Shown in pieces: positions 28,977 through 38,541 of a stretch of 64,000 nt of DNA (positions within the stretch are counted from its first letter, which is position 1; every line of letters begins with the position of its first letter). The stretch covers positions 310,001-374,000 of the forward strand of contig CAVTAR010000001.1 of NCBI GenBank assembly GCA_963732775.1. The letters are read 5' to 3'. Both the position numbers and the translations under genes were made by a program. The notes beneath the pieces are model-generated. The model saw nothing but the letters and a program-made list of their open reading frames with translations. It was not told where the DNA came from and searched no databases. The stretch comes from CAVRQM01 sp963732775. GTDB taxonomy: Bacteria; Pseudomonadota; Alphaproteobacteria; Acetobacterales; Acetobacteraceae.

Positions 28977-30286
28977 TACGCGGCCCTCGCCAGTTGCGCC
29001 ACGAGTTCCCGGAACCGGTCGCCGCGCGCCTCGAAGTTGGCGAACTGGTCGAAGCTGGCGCAGGCTGGGGAGAGCAGCACCACCGGGACGTGCTCCCGAT
29101 GCGCGTGCGCGAAGGCGGCGGGGACTGCGGCGTCCAGCGTGCCGACGATCTGATGTGGCACGCCATGGCGCGTGAGCGTGGCGGCGAACGATGCCGCGTC
29201 CCGTCCGATCAATGCCGCGTGGGCGATGCGCGACCAATCCGGCATGGCGTCGATACCGCCAGGCTTGGCGATGCCGCCCGCGATCCACACCACGCGTGGG
29301 AAACATTCGAGCGCGGTCGCGGCGGAGTCGGCGTTGGTGGCCTTGCTGTCGTTGACGAACGAGACGCCGCCCACCTCGCCCACGGGTTCGAGCCGATGCG
29401 GCAGGCCCTCGAATGTCTCGAGCCCACGAAGCACAGCCGCATATGGGACACCCAGGCTCTCGGCCATCCGCATCGCCGCGTCCGCGTTCTGGAAATTGTG
29501 GGCGTGGTTGAGGAACGGCGGGTGCTCGGGCAAGTGCTCGTGCATCGAGATCGTGCGCACCGCGGCAGGCCGACCCCGCAACCACGCCGCCATTTCCCGG
29601 GAGGGATCGTCGTCCACCCCCACCACCGCCACGTCGCGCTCGGTCTGCCGCGCGAAAATCTCGCGCTTGGCCGCGGCATAGCCGGCCATGCTGCCGTGGC
29701 GGTCGAGGTGGTCGGGGGACAGGTTCAGCATTGCCGCGACATCGAATCGGATGCTGGCGAGTCGCTCCAACATGTAGGAGCTCATCTCCAGCACGTACAC
29801 ACCATCATGCGGCAGCAGCGGCAGCGCCAGGGCCGGCGTGCCGAGATTGCCGCCGGCTGCGACCGGCACGCCGGCCCCGGCCAGGATGTGCGCCAGCAGG
29901 GCGGTCGTGGTGCTCTTGCCGTTGGTCCCGGTGATGCCCGCGAAGCGCGCGCGAGAGCCGTTGGCGCGCACCGCGCGGAACAGCAGCTCCGCGTCCGACA
30001 GGATCGGCACGCCGGCCGCGAGCGCCTCGGCGGCCAGCCGGTGCGGTGCCGGCAGGTGGTGCGCGATGCCCGGCGACAGCAACACCGCGTCGAGCCCGGC
30101 CATCGCCGGCTCCGCCACCGCGAGCCCCTCGGCCAGCGCCGCCTGCCGCGCCGCCGGGGCATCGTCCCAGGCGGTCACGTCGGCACCCATCGCCCGCAGC
30201 GCGCGTGCGACCGGCAGGCCGTTGCGGCCGAGCCCGACGACGGCTAACCGCTGCCCGGCGAACGTCTCAGGCGAGAACCCGCTCAC
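28976..30286 (-). CDS. murD: UDP-N-acetylmuramoylalanine--D-glutamate ligase
   Basis: Adds D-Glu to UDP-MurNAc-L-Ala. GTG 30286 overlaps the mraY stop (GTGA); 436 aa. It shows AVVGLGRNGLPVARAL (Rossmann), LSPGI, the ATP loop GITGTNGKSTTTALLAHIL, EMSSYMLERL, NLSPDHLDRHG, VNDSKATNADSAATAL and IAGGIAKPGGI. The C-terminal domain ends LLSPACASFDQFANFEARG with the usual F-x-x-R-G. Intact. Confidence 0.95.
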   Translation of the reverse strand: MSGFSPETFAGQRLAVVGLGRNGLPVARALRAMGADVTAWDDAPAARQAALAEGLAVAEPAMAGLDAVLLSPGIAHHLPAPHRLAAEALAAGVPILSDAELLFRAVRANGSRARFAGITGTNGKSTTTALLAHILAGAGVPVAAGGNLGTPALALPLLPHDGVYVLEMSSYMLERLASIRFDVAAMLNLSPDHLDRHGSMAGYAAAKREIFARQTERDVAVVGVDDDPSREMAAWLRGRPAAVRTISMHEHLPEHPPFLNHAHNFQNADAAMRMAESLGVPYAAVLRGLETFEGLPHRLEPVGEVGGVSFVNDSKATNADSAATALECFPRVVWIAGGIAKPGGIDAMPDWSRIAHAALIGRDAASFAATLTRHGVPHQIVGTLDAAVPAAFAHAHREHVPVVLLSPACASFDQFANFEARGDRFRELVAQLARAA

Positions 30287-31371
30287 CGGATCTTCAACGT
30301 GGCTAGCCCGGCCAGCGCCAGGATCATCGAGATGATCCAGAAGCGGATGACGATGGTCGGTTCGGCCCAGCCCTTCTTCTCGAAATGGTGGTGCAGCGGC
30401 GCCATCAGGAACACGCGCCGCTTGGTGCGCTTGTACCACAGCACCTGCACGATCACGCTGACCGTTTCCACCACGAACAGGCCGCCCACGATCACCAGCA
30501 CGATCTCGTGCTTGGTCGCCACCGCGATCGCCCCCAGCGCGCCGCCCAGGGCGAGGCTGCCGGTATCGCCCATGAACACCGCCGCCGGCGGCGCGTTGAA
30601 CCACAGGAAGCCGAGCCCGGCGCCGATCAGCGACGAGCACAGCACTGCCAGTTCCCCCGCGCCCGGCACCGGGTTGAGCTGCAGGTAGTCGGCGAACACG
30701 CGGTTGCCGACCAGATAGGCGATCAGCGCGAACACGCCGGCGCAGATGATGGTGGGGCCGATCGCCAGGCCATCCAGCCCGTCGGTCAGGTTCACCGCGT
30801 TGCTCGACCCGATCATCACCACCGCGCCGAACAGCGGGAAGAACACGCCGAGCGGGATCAGCACCTCCTTGAACACCGGCAGGGCGAGCGAGGTGCCGAT
30901 CGGCTCCTTGGTCAGCAGCGCGATCCAGATCGAGGCGCAAAGTCCGATCAGCGCCTGCATGATCAGCTTGTCGCGCCCGGACAGGCCGCGGAACGAGGCG
31001 CGGCTCAGCTTGACGTAGTCGTCCACGAAGCCGAGCGCGCCGTAGCTCAGCGTCACCAGCAGCACCGCCCACACGTAGCCGCTGCGCAGATCGGCCCACA
31101 GCAGCGTCGCGATGGCGAGCGCCGACAGGATCAGCGCGCCGCCCATGGTCGGCGTGCCCTTCTTCTCGAGCAGGTGGCGCTCCGGGCCGTCCGGGCGGAT
31201 CGGCTGGCCGTGGCGTTGCACCCGCTTCAGCCAGCGGATGAACGGCGGGCCGACCACGAAGCTCACCACCAGCGCGGTCAGGCAGGCGGCGCCGGAGCGG
31301 AAGGTGAGATACGTGAACAGCCGGAAGAAGCCGAACTCGTGCTCATAGAGGCGTCCGATCGTGAACAGCAT
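30283..31371 (-). CDS. mraY: Phospho-MurNAc-pentapeptide translocase
   Basis: An inner-membrane enzyme making lipid I from UDP-MurNAc-pentapeptide and undecaprenyl phosphate. ATG 31371 overlaps the murF stop (TGATG); 362 aa with about ten TM helices. Conserved segments are KKGTPTMGGALIL, GFVDDYVKLSR (Asp pair), NAVNLTDGLDGLAIGP, FMGDTGSLALGGALG and the basic loop FLMAPLHHHFEKKGWAE. Intact. Confidence 0.96.
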   Translation of the reverse strand: MLFTIGRLYEHEFGFFRLFTYLTFRSGAACLTALVVSFVVGPPFIRWLKRVQRHGQPIRPDGPERHLLEKKGTPTMGGALILSALAIATLLWADLRSGYVWAVLLVTLSYGALGFVDDYVKLSRASFRGLSGRDKLIMQALIGLCASIWIALLTKEPIGTSLALPVFKEVLIPLGVFFPLFGAVVMIGSSNAVNLTDGLDGLAIGPTIICAGVFALIAYLVGNRVFADYLQLNPVPGAGELAVLCSSLIGAGLGFLWFNAPPAAVFMGDTGSLALGGALGAIAVATKHEIVLVIVGGLFVVETVSVIVQVLWYKRTKRRVFLMAPLHHHFEKKGWAEPTIVIRFWIISMILALAGLATLKIR

Positions 31372-32717
31372 CAGGCGCCCGCTTCCAGCAACTGCACGAC
31401 CAGCCTCATGCGGCTGCCGAGGCTGCCCTTGACCAGCACCGCGTCCGCGGCCTGTACCGCGTGCGCGACGATCGGTGCCAGCGCCTGCGCGTCGTCGGCG
31501 TGCGCGCCGCGCAGGTGTCGCGGCACGGCGTCGTGCAGCAGCCGCATCAGCGGGCCGCAGGTGAACAGCACGTCGGCGTGGGCCGCGACGTCGGGCGCGA
31601 GGCCGGCATGCTCCGCCGGGCCGTGCGCGCCGAGTTCCAGCATGTCGCCCAGTACCGCGAGCTTGCGCGCACCCGGCTGCATCCCCAGCACCGCGAGCGC
31701 CGCCCGCACCGACGCGGCGGAGGCGTTGTAGCTCTCGTCGAGCAGGATGGCGCCCCTGGCGAGCGTGCGCCGCGCGCCCCGGCCGGCGACGGGCGCGAAG
31801 CCATCCAGCGCCCTCGCGGCGGCATGCGGGTCGAGGCCGAGGGCGGCGACCACGGCCAGCGCCGCCGTCGCGTTCAGCGCCATGTGGCGGCCGGGGGCGG
31901 CCAGGGCGAAGGCGATGTCCGTGCCGGCGACGCGCACCGCGACGCGGTTGCTGGTGGCGTCGCCCTCGCTCGCGAGCAGGCGGGCGAAGTCGTCCTCGCG
32001 CTCGCCGAACGTGAGTGCGGGCTGGTTCCAGGCGGCCAGCGCGGGGCCAGCCGAGGGCAGCAGCAGCGGCGCGTCGCGCGAGCGCAAGCCCTCGGCGAGC
32101 GAGACCTTCTCCCGCGCGATCGCCTCGATCGAGCCGAAATGGCCGATATGCGAGGCTGCCACCGCCGTCACCAGCGCCACGTCCGGCTGCGCCAGGCGCG
32201 ACAGCGGCGCGATCTCGCCGGGGTGGTTGGTGCCGATCTCGACGACGCAGAAATCGTGCCCCGGCGGCGTGCGCGCGAGCGTCAGCGGCACCCCCCAATG
32301 GTTGTTGTGCGACGCCTCGGCCGCCCACACGCGCCCATGCGCGGCCAGCGCCGCCCGCAGCATTTCCTTGGTCGTGGTCTTGCCGACGCTGCCGGTCACG
32401 GCGACCACCCGGCCGCGGAACCGGGCGCGTGAGAAGCCGGCGAGCGCGTGCAGGCCCGCCATCGTGTCGGCCACCTGCAGCAGCCTCGCGTCGTCGCCCA
32501 CGCCGTCCGGCAGGCGATGCACCATGGCCCCGGCCGCCCCGCGCGCGAGCGCCTCGGCGACGTGGGCGTGGCCGTCGCCGGTCGCGGTCGCGAGCGCCAC
32601 GAACAGCGCGCCCGGCTGCACCGTGCGGCTGTCGATGGACACGCCGGTCGCCGCGAACGGCGTGCGCAGCAGGCCGCCGGTCGCGGCCAGCAGGTCGGCG
32701 GGCGACCACAGTGCCAT
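31371..32717 (-). CDS. murF: UDP-MurNAc-tripeptide--D-Ala-D-Ala ligase
   Basis: Adds the D-Ala-D-Ala made by Ddl. 448 aa; ATG 32717 overlaps the murE stop (TGATG). The N-terminal domain has ATGVSIDSRTVQPGALFVAL. The ATP loop is AVTGSVGKTTTKEML, followed by ASHNNHWGVPLTL, VEIGTNHPGEI, NATAALAVVAALG, ILLDESYNASAASV and VLGDMLELG. Intact. Confidence 0.96.
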   Translation of the reverse strand: MALWSPADLLAATGGLLRTPFAATGVSIDSRTVQPGALFVALATATGDGHAHVAEALARGAAGAMVHRLPDGVGDDARLLQVADTMAGLHALAGFSRARFRGRVVAVTGSVGKTTTKEMLRAALAAHGRVWAAEASHNNHWGVPLTLARTPPGHDFCVVEIGTNHPGEIAPLSRLAQPDVALVTAVAASHIGHFGSIEAIAREKVSLAEGLRSRDAPLLLPSAGPALAAWNQPALTFGEREDDFARLLASEGDATSNRVAVRVAGTDIAFALAAPGRHMALNATAALAVVAALGLDPHAAARALDGFAPVAGRGARRTLARGAILLDESYNASAASVRAALAVLGMQPGARKLAVLGDMLELGAHGPAEHAGLAPDVAAHADVLFTCGPLMRLLHDAVPRHLRGAHADDAQALAPIVAHAVQAADAVLVKGSLGSRMRLVVQLLEAGA

Positions 32718-34183
32718 CAGGGCGCTCCCGCGAGCCGGCGGACAACGCCTACGTCGTCGAACGCCAGCACCTGGTCGCCGACGATTTGCCCCTGTTCGTG
32801 CCCCTTGCCGGCCACCGCCAGCACGTCGCCGGCGCGCAGCATGCCAAGCCCCGCCGCGATCGCCGAGGCCCGGTCGCCGATCTCGAGCGCCCCCGGACAG
32901 CCGCGCAGCACCGCGGCGCGGATCGCCGCCGGGCGTTCCGAACGCGGGTTGTCGTCAGTGACGATGCACACGTCGGCGCCGGCCGCGCAGGCGGCACCCA
33001 TCGGCGCGCGCTTGCCGGGGTCGCGGTCGCCGCCGGCGCCGAACACGACGATCAGCCGCCCCGCCGCGTGCGGGCGCAGCGCGGCCAGCAGCCGGGCCAG
33101 CGCATCCGGCGTGTGGGCGTAGTCCACATACGCCGCCGCCCCGTTCGCCAGCCGGGCGGCGAGTTCCAGCCTGCCGCGCACGCCCGAGAGCCGGGCCAGC
33201 AGCGGCCAGGGGAAATCCACCCCGGTCGCCTGCGCGAGGGCGGCGGCCACCAGCACGTTGTCCGCCTGGAACCGGCCGGGCAGCGGCAGCAGCGCCTCGT
33301 GGCGGGCGCCGTCCTGCTCGATTTCCAGCACCTGGCCCTCGGGGCGTGGCACGGCGCGCAGCAGCCGGATGGCGCCGCCGCCCTCGCCCACCACCAGCAG
33401 GGCGATCCGGCGCCGGCGCGTGACATCGGCCAGCGCCTGCAGGGTATCGGCATCGAGCGCGGTGCTGGCGATGGCGGTCCCGGTCTCGCGCACCAGCGTC
33501 CCGAACAGCCGCAGCTTCGCCGTCCGGTACGCCGCCATGCCGGAGTGGTAGTCCAGGTGGTCGCGGGTCAGGTTGGTGAAGGCGGCGGCGGCGAAGCTCA
33601 GGCCATCGAGGCGGAACTGGTCGAGCCCGTGCGACGACGCTTCGAGCGCCGCGCAGCGCACGCCGCCACGGGCCAGCGCGGCCAGGGTGGACGACAGCGC
33701 CACCGGATCGGGCGTGGTCATGGAACCCGGGGAGTTCAGTCCGGTGCCGGGCGCCACCAGTCCGAGCGTGCCGAGGCTGGCGGCACGACGGCCGGCGAGC
33801 AGCCAGAGCTGGCGCAGGAAGTCGACGGTGCTGGTCTTGCCATTGGTGCCGGTCACGGCGGCCAGCACCTCGGGCGGCGGCCCCGCGAGCCGGGCGGCGA
33901 TCTGGGCCAGGCGCAGCCGCGGCGAGGCGTCCTCGATCAGCGGGCGCGGCGGCACGCCTGGCGGCCATGCGGTACCGGGCGGCGCCAGCACGGCGGCGGC
34001 GCCGCGCGCCACGGCGTCGGCGATGAAGCGCCGGCCGTCGGTGCGGCTGCCGGGGATCGCTACGAACAGCGACCCGGCCTCGGCCGCGCGGCTGTCCGCC
34101 GTCACGCTGTGAACGTGCACGCCGCGCGCCGCCGCCCAGGGCGCGGCCGCGGTCGGCTGGAGCATGTCCAGCAGCTCACTCAT
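32717..34183 (-). CDS. murE: UDP-MurNAc-tripeptide synthetase (meso-DAP adding)
   Basis: Adds the third stem residue. I prefer ATG 34183 (MSELLDML), which overlaps ftsI by 8 bases; ATG 34204 is in frame and has a weak GGAG upstream. From 34183 it is 488 aa. It shows the ATP loop AVTGTNGKTSTVDFL, MTTPDP, EASSHGLDQFRL, FTNLTRDHLDYHSGM, VDYAHTPDAL and GAGGDRDPGKRAPMG. The specificity motif DNPR (TDDNPRSERP) indicates meso-diaminopimelate, the Gram-negative form. KGHEQGQ lies near the C-terminus. Confidence 0.96.
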   Translation of the reverse strand: MSELLDMLQPTAAAPWAAARGVHVHSVTADSRAAEAGSLFVAIPGSRTDGRRFIADAVARGAAAVLAPPGTAWPPGVPPRPLIEDASPRLRLAQIAARLAGPPPEVLAAVTGTNGKTSTVDFLRQLWLLAGRRAASLGTLGLVAPGTGLNSPGSMTTPDPVALSSTLAALARGGVRCAALEASSHGLDQFRLDGLSFAAAAFTNLTRDHLDYHSGMAAYRTAKLRLFGTLVRETGTAIASTALDADTLQALADVTRRRRIALLVVGEGGGAIRLLRAVPRPEGQVLEIEQDGARHEALLPLPGRFQADNVLVAAALAQATGVDFPWPLLARLSGVRGRLELAARLANGAAAYVDYAHTPDALARLLAALRPHAAGRLIVVFGAGGDRDPGKRAPMGAACAAGADVCIVTDDNPRSERPAAIRAAVLRGCPGALEIGDRASAIAAGLGMLRAGDVLAVAGKGHEQGQIVGDQVLAFDDVGVVRRLAGAP

Positions 34184-36233
34184 GGGCAAGGGTCGTGGCG
34201 CCATCGGCCGGCGTGCTCCACATCGCCTGATGCCGCAAGTCCCGCGCCGCCGGCACGGGCGGCGGCAGCACGGGCGCGCTCACCGTGTTCGGCACCGCCG
34301 GCGCCGGCCGGGTCGGCGCGGCCTTCGCAACCCCGGCCTTCACGGCCGCGCTCCGGCCGGACCCGAGCGGGATCGCGAGCGTGGCCTGGATCTCGGCCGC
34401 GTGCTCCACGTCCGGCAGCAATCCCAGCATCGGGCCGATGCGCGCGATCACCCGCCCCGCCGCCGGCGCGCTGACCAGCCCGGCAGTGGCATAGCCGCCG
34501 GTCTCGGCGTTCCCCTTCGGTTCGTCGAGCATCATGTACACCGCGTACCGGGGCGCGTTCATCGGGAACACGCTCATGAATGCCGAGATGCGCTTGTCGA
34601 CCGCGTAGCCGCGACCGCCGCCGGTCTTCTGCGCCGTGCCGGTCTTGCCGCCGACGAAGTAGCCCGGCACGTCGGCGGCCTTGCCGTAGCCGTCCGTCAC
34701 CACCAGGCGCATCAGCCGGCGCACCGTGTCGGACGTGGCCTGCTTCATGATCCGGGTGCCCTCCGGCCTCGCGCCGTCGTCGAGCGCCAGGACCGTCGGG
34801 CGTTGCAGCAGGCCGCCATTGGCCACCGCCGCGGTGCCGGTCACGACCTGCAGCGGCGAGACCGCGAGGCCCTGGCCGAAGGCGATGGTGAGCGTTGCCG
34901 CCTCCTTCCAGTTGGCCACCGGCGGGAACAGCGGCCGGCCCACCTCGGGCAGCTCCACGCCCGAGCGGCTCATCATCCCGACCTTGGCGAGCCAGGCCCG
35001 CTGCCGCTCGGTGCCCACCGCCTGGCCCATCTTCGCCGCGCCGATGTTCGACGAGTAGGCGATGATCTCCGGCACGCTGAGCCAGCGGCCCTTGCCCTTG
35101 AAGTCGTTGATGGTGAAGCGGCCGATATGGATGGGCGAGGAGGCGTCGAAGCCGCTCGACAGGTTCACCACCCCGGCGTCGAGCGCCATCGACACGGTCT
35201 GCAGCTTGAACGTGCTGCCCGGCTCGTACACCCCGGTCACGGCGCGGTTGAAGCGGTCCACCGGCGCGCTGCGGCCGAACTCGTTGGCGTCGTAGTCGGG
35301 CAGGCTCACCATGGCGATCACCTCGCCGGTGCGCACGTCCATCACGATCCCGCAGGCGCCGATGGCCTGGAACTCGGCCATCGCCCGGGCGAGCTCGTCG
35401 CGCACCACCGCCTGTACGCGGATGTCGAGCGACAGCCGCAGCGGCTCGCCGCCCTGCGCCAGGCGGGCGTCGAACGAGCGCTCCACGCCGGCCACGCCGT
35501 GCCCGTCCACGTCGACGCCGCCCAGCACCTGTGCCGCGACGCGGCCCTCGGGGTAGCGCCGCCGCTCGGTCGCCTGGAACGAGATGCCCGGGATGCCGAG
35601 GTCGTTGATGGCGAGCTGCTGGCGCGGCGTGAGCTGGCGGGCGAGGTAGACGAACTGCTTTGCGGGATCGGAGAGCCGCGCGCGCACCACCGCCTCGTCG
35701 AGCGAGGGCAGCGCGGCCTTCAGCTTGTGCGCCGCGTCGGCCGCGTCGGTCATCTCGCGCGGGTTCGCGTACAGGCCGGCGGTCGGCAGCGAGATCGCCA
35801 GGATTTCGCCGTTGCGGTCGGTGATGGTGGCGCGCCCGTCGGGAGCGGCCAGCCCGTCATCGGACGGCTCGGCGACGGCTGGTGGATCGTCCGCGCCGGC
35901 TCGGCCCAGGGCCGCCGCGCGGATCACCCGCGGCGCGCCGTCCGGACCCTGCGCGGTGGCGGCGGGCCGGGGTGCGACGCGGTGGCTCGCCACGCGCGGC
36001 TGCACCGGGCGCAGGATGGTGGCGTCGGCAAGCTTCAGCGACACCGCGCCAAACAGGGCGGCGAACCCGGCGGCGGCCAGCACGAGGCGGCCGCGCGTGC
36101 GCTCCATGGCGGCGCGACGCAGCAGGTCGGGCGCGGTGACGCGCACCGTCTCCATGCGCGGCACGGAGGCCTGGCGCGGCGCGCCGAAGCGGCGGGCCGG
36201 GGTGGCGGGCGAGGGTGCGGGGTCGTCGCTCAT
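34176..36233 (-). CDS. ftsI: Septal transpeptidase FtsI (PBP3)
   Basis: A class B PBP cross-linking septal wall with FtsW. 685 aa from ATG 36233, which is longer than the usual ~580. The cytoplasmic tail is Pro/Arg-rich, one TM helix lies at about residues 49-66 (LVLAAAGFAALFGAVSLKL), and a variable Ala/Pro linker follows. The pedestal domain shows ITDRNGEILAISL and RRRYPEGRVAAQVLG. Catalytic motifs are GSTFK, YSSNIG and KTGTAQK. An extra C-terminal Ala/Pro tail of about 90 residues follows the transpeptidase domain. Intact, with a 13-bp gap after ftsL. Confidence 0.95.
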   Translation of the reverse strand: MSDDPAPSPATPARRFGAPRQASVPRMETVRVTAPDLLRRAAMERTRGRLVLAAAGFAALFGAVSLKLADATILRPVQPRVASHRVAPRPAATAQGPDGAPRVIRAAALGRAGADDPPAVAEPSDDGLAAPDGRATITDRNGEILAISLPTAGLYANPREMTDAADAAHKLKAALPSLDEAVVRARLSDPAKQFVYLARQLTPRQQLAINDLGIPGISFQATERRRYPEGRVAAQVLGGVDVDGHGVAGVERSFDARLAQGGEPLRLSLDIRVQAVVRDELARAMAEFQAIGACGIVMDVRTGEVIAMVSLPDYDANEFGRSAPVDRFNRAVTGVYEPGSTFKLQTVSMALDAGVVNLSSGFDASSPIHIGRFTINDFKGKGRWLSVPEIIAYSSNIGAAKMGQAVGTERQRAWLAKVGMMSRSGVELPEVGRPLFPPVANWKEAATLTIAFGQGLAVSPLQVVTGTAAVANGGLLQRPTVLALDDGARPEGTRIMKQATSDTVRRLMRLVVTDGYGKAADVPGYFVGGKTGTAQKTGGGRGYAVDKRISAFMSVFPMNAPRYAVYMMLDEPKGNAETGGYATAGLVSAPAAGRVIARIGPMLGLLPDVEHAAEIQATLAIPLGSGRSAAVKAGVAKAAPTRPAPAVPNTVSAPVLPPPVPAARDLRHQAMWSTPADGATTLAHE

Positions 36234-36246
36234 GCCAGCGGTCCGG

Positions 36247-37066
36247 TCAGCGCGGGGTGGGGGCGGAGGCCGGGAGCCAGGCGGGGCCGCCGGCCTGCGA
36301 CACCATGCCGCGCGCCATGCCGAGCGCCGAGCCGACCTGCGCCCGCGGGGGCAACGCGGAGGCCGGCGGGGCGGCGTAGACGGCCGCCACGCGGCCGCCG
36401 AACCCGGGGGCCACGGCCGGTATGGCGAACGGATCGGCCGCCGCGGTCGCGCGCCGCACTTGGGGGGCCGAGGCGACCACCACCGGCTTCGCCCGGCGCG
36501 GCGACGGCGGTCGCGGTGCCGCCGCCGCGACGACGGCGGCCGGGGCTAGCGCGGCCGTCGACACCGTTGACGGGGTGGCCCAGGACGGCGCCGCCGCGGC
36601 TCCGGTCGTCGCCGCCGATGGCGCGCCCGCCAGGCGGGTGCTGGCCATGATCACGGGGGCCGGCGCCGCCACGTCGGCCGCAGGGGCGCCCGGCGGCGTA
36701 ACCCTGGGGGTGGCGGCAGCGGACAGGATGGACGGCGCCGGTTCGGCCGGCGCGGGCGGCGGCGGCGGGACGCCCACCGGCGGAAGCCGGCGGTCGAGGT
36801 CGGCCATGGTGGTGAACTGCCCCGGCTGCAGCGTGGCGAGCCCGGGCAGGTGTGCGCTCGCCAGCTCCTGCAGCCGCGACGGGTCGTTCAGCAGCGCGAA
36901 TTCGGCCCGCAGCACGCCGATGCGCGACCCGCGTCGCGGTCGGTGGCGCGACGCGACCTGCTGGATCTGCCGGTCGAGCAACTGCGCCTGGTGCTTGGCC
37001 GGGTACGAGATACAGCCCCGAACCTGCGGCCAGCATCATGCAGACGCAGGTGAACGGCCGGATCAC
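36247..37066 (-). CDS. ftsL: FtsL-like division protein with long C-terminal extension (one frameshift)
   Basis: Position between rsmH and ftsI, a short N-terminus, one TM (IRPFTCVCMMLAAGSGLYLY) and a following heptad-like helix (AKHQAQLLDRQIQQVASRH...IGVLRAEFALLNDPSRLQELA) identify FtsL. GTG 37066 overlaps the rsmH stop. One extra base near 37010 separates the TM from the coiled coil; the span of 820 nt (3n+1) then gives 272 aa. Typical FtsL is about 100-130 aa. Here a Pro/Ala-rich tail of ~170 residues follows the canonical end (TMADLDRRLPPVG), with short motifs such as KPVVVASAPQV. The extension is unusual and may bind periplasmic partners. Confidence 0.8.
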
Positions 37067-37993
37067 GCCGCCACCTCGCGGCGTCAACGCGCGCAGTCTG
37101 GCGCTGCGCGCCCTCGGGTTGTGCGCGGGCTCCGCCGGGCCGACGGCTGCAGTCGCGCGCACTGTGAGCAGTCGAGAACCCGGCGCGCTCGCGCACCCTC
37201 AGGCCGGCCGGGTCGTGGCGCGAGGGCGCGGCGTCGCGCCCGGCGGCGTGGCCATGAAGCGCTTCACCATCCGGTCCTCCAGCGAGTGGAACGACACCAC
37301 GACCAGCCGGCCGCCCGGCGCCAGCAGCCGGGCCGCCGCGTCGAGCGCCCGGGCAATCTCGCCCAGCTCGTCGTTCACGCGGATGCGCAGCGCCTGGAAG
37401 CTGCGCGTCGCCGGGTCGATGCCGGCCCGGTCGGGCGGCAGGCGGCGCGCACCACCGCGGCGAGCTGGGCGGTGGTGGCGATCTGCGCCCGGGCGCGGGC
37501 GGCGACGATGGCCCGCGCGATCCGCCGGCGCGATGCCGCTCCTCGCCGAACTGGAACAGCGTGTCGGCCAGTTCGGCCTCGGTCATGGTGGCCACGAGAT
37601 CGGCCGCCGTCGGCCCATCCGGGCCCATGCGCATGTCGAGCGGGCCGTCGCTGCGGAAGCTGAACCCCCGCGCCGGGTCGTCGATCTGGAACGACGAGAC
37701 GCCGAGGTCGAGCACCACGCCGTCCAGCGCGCGCACGCCCTGTTCGCCCAGCAGGTCGAGCAGGTCGCCGAACCGGCCTTGCAGCAGATGCAGCCGGCCC
37801 GGGAAGCGCGCGGCCAGCGCCGCGCCTCGCGCGACGCGGCGGCGTCGCGGTCGATCGCCCACAGCGTGCAGGCGGCCCGTTCCAGGATCGCGGCCGCATA
37901 GCCGCCGCCGCCGAACGTGCCGTCGAGGTAGGTGGCGCCGTCGCGCGGCGCGAGGCTGTCGAGCATTTCGGCGAGCATGACGGGAATGTGCAT
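37063..37993 (-). CDS. rsmH: 16S rRNA m4C1402 methyltransferase (several frame changes)
   Basis: Also called mraW. It methylates C1402 of 16S rRNA. ATG 37993 overlaps the mraZ stop (TGATG), starting MHIPVMLAEMLDSL. Segments are TYLDGTFGGGGYAAAIL (SAM motif I), LHLLQGRFGDLLDLLGE, VVLDLGVSSFQIDDPARGFSF, DMRMGPDG, LVVVSFHSLEDRMVKRFM and the C-terminal NPRARSARLRA. These lie in different frames. Shifts fall near 37828, 37533, 37453, and at least one more before 37190. Consensus error is the likely cause. Confidence 0.92.
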
Positions 37994-38499
37994 CACGCCG
38001 GCCGGAGTGGTGCCGCGCATGGCGCACTCCGGCGATGGTCAGATTGCGCAGCCGCGCTGCGTTCGCGCGCCTCGGCGCGGCGTTGCTCCGCGGCGCCGGG
38101 CTCCCAGATCTGGAAGCCAGCGCCCCATGCCCATGAACGCCACCGTCTCCGCCCAGCCCGGCATGGGCCGCCAGGGCGTCCGGCAGCACGATGCGGCCCT
38201 CGCGGTCGCTCTCGGCTCGGGAAGGCGTCGGCGTAGAGCGCGGTCGCGAGGTCGTCGTCGCCTCGCTGAACAGGTCGAGGGCATCGAGCGGGGTTGCGAG
38301 CGCGATCGAACGCGGCAACGGGCCAGCCCTCGACGCAGGCGATAGCGTGTGGGACGGGCGGAGCACCAGGGCGACCGCCACCCGGCTCCGCCCCGCCGTC
38401 GCGCAATGCGCCGCGCGGAACGGCGCCGGGGATCGACACGTGCCCATTGCGTCCCGGCGGCCGGTCTTGAGGTTGACTGGCCCAAACAACTGCGGGCAT
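37993..38499 (-). CDS. mraZ: Transcriptional regulator MraZ (several frame changes)
   Basis: First gene of the dcw cluster; a ring-shaped AbrB-type DNA-binding repressor of its own operon in other bacteria. Pieces in three frames match the family: QLFGPVNLK, SIPAPFRAA or SPAPFRAA, VALVLRPSHT, VEGWPVAAFD, ATALYADAFP, DREGRIVLPDALAAHAGL, VAFMGMGRW and FQIWEPGAAEQRRAEARERS. The start is inferred as ATG 38499; the stop TGA (37995-37993) overlaps rsmH. At least four frame changes are needed, so exact residues are uncertain. Confidence 0.85.
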   Translation of the reverse strand: MPAVVWASQPQDRPPGRNGHVSIPGAVPRGALRDGGAEPGGGRPGAPPVPHAIACVEGWPVAAFDRARNPARCPRPVQRGDDDLATALYADAFPSRERPRGPHRAAGRPGGPCRAGRRRWRSWAWGAGFQIWEPGAAEQRRAEARERSAAAQSDHRRSAPCAAPLRPA

Positions 38500-38541
38500 T
38501 CCAGCGCAGCACGGCACTTCCGCCCCGTGCGCGGCCCATCA

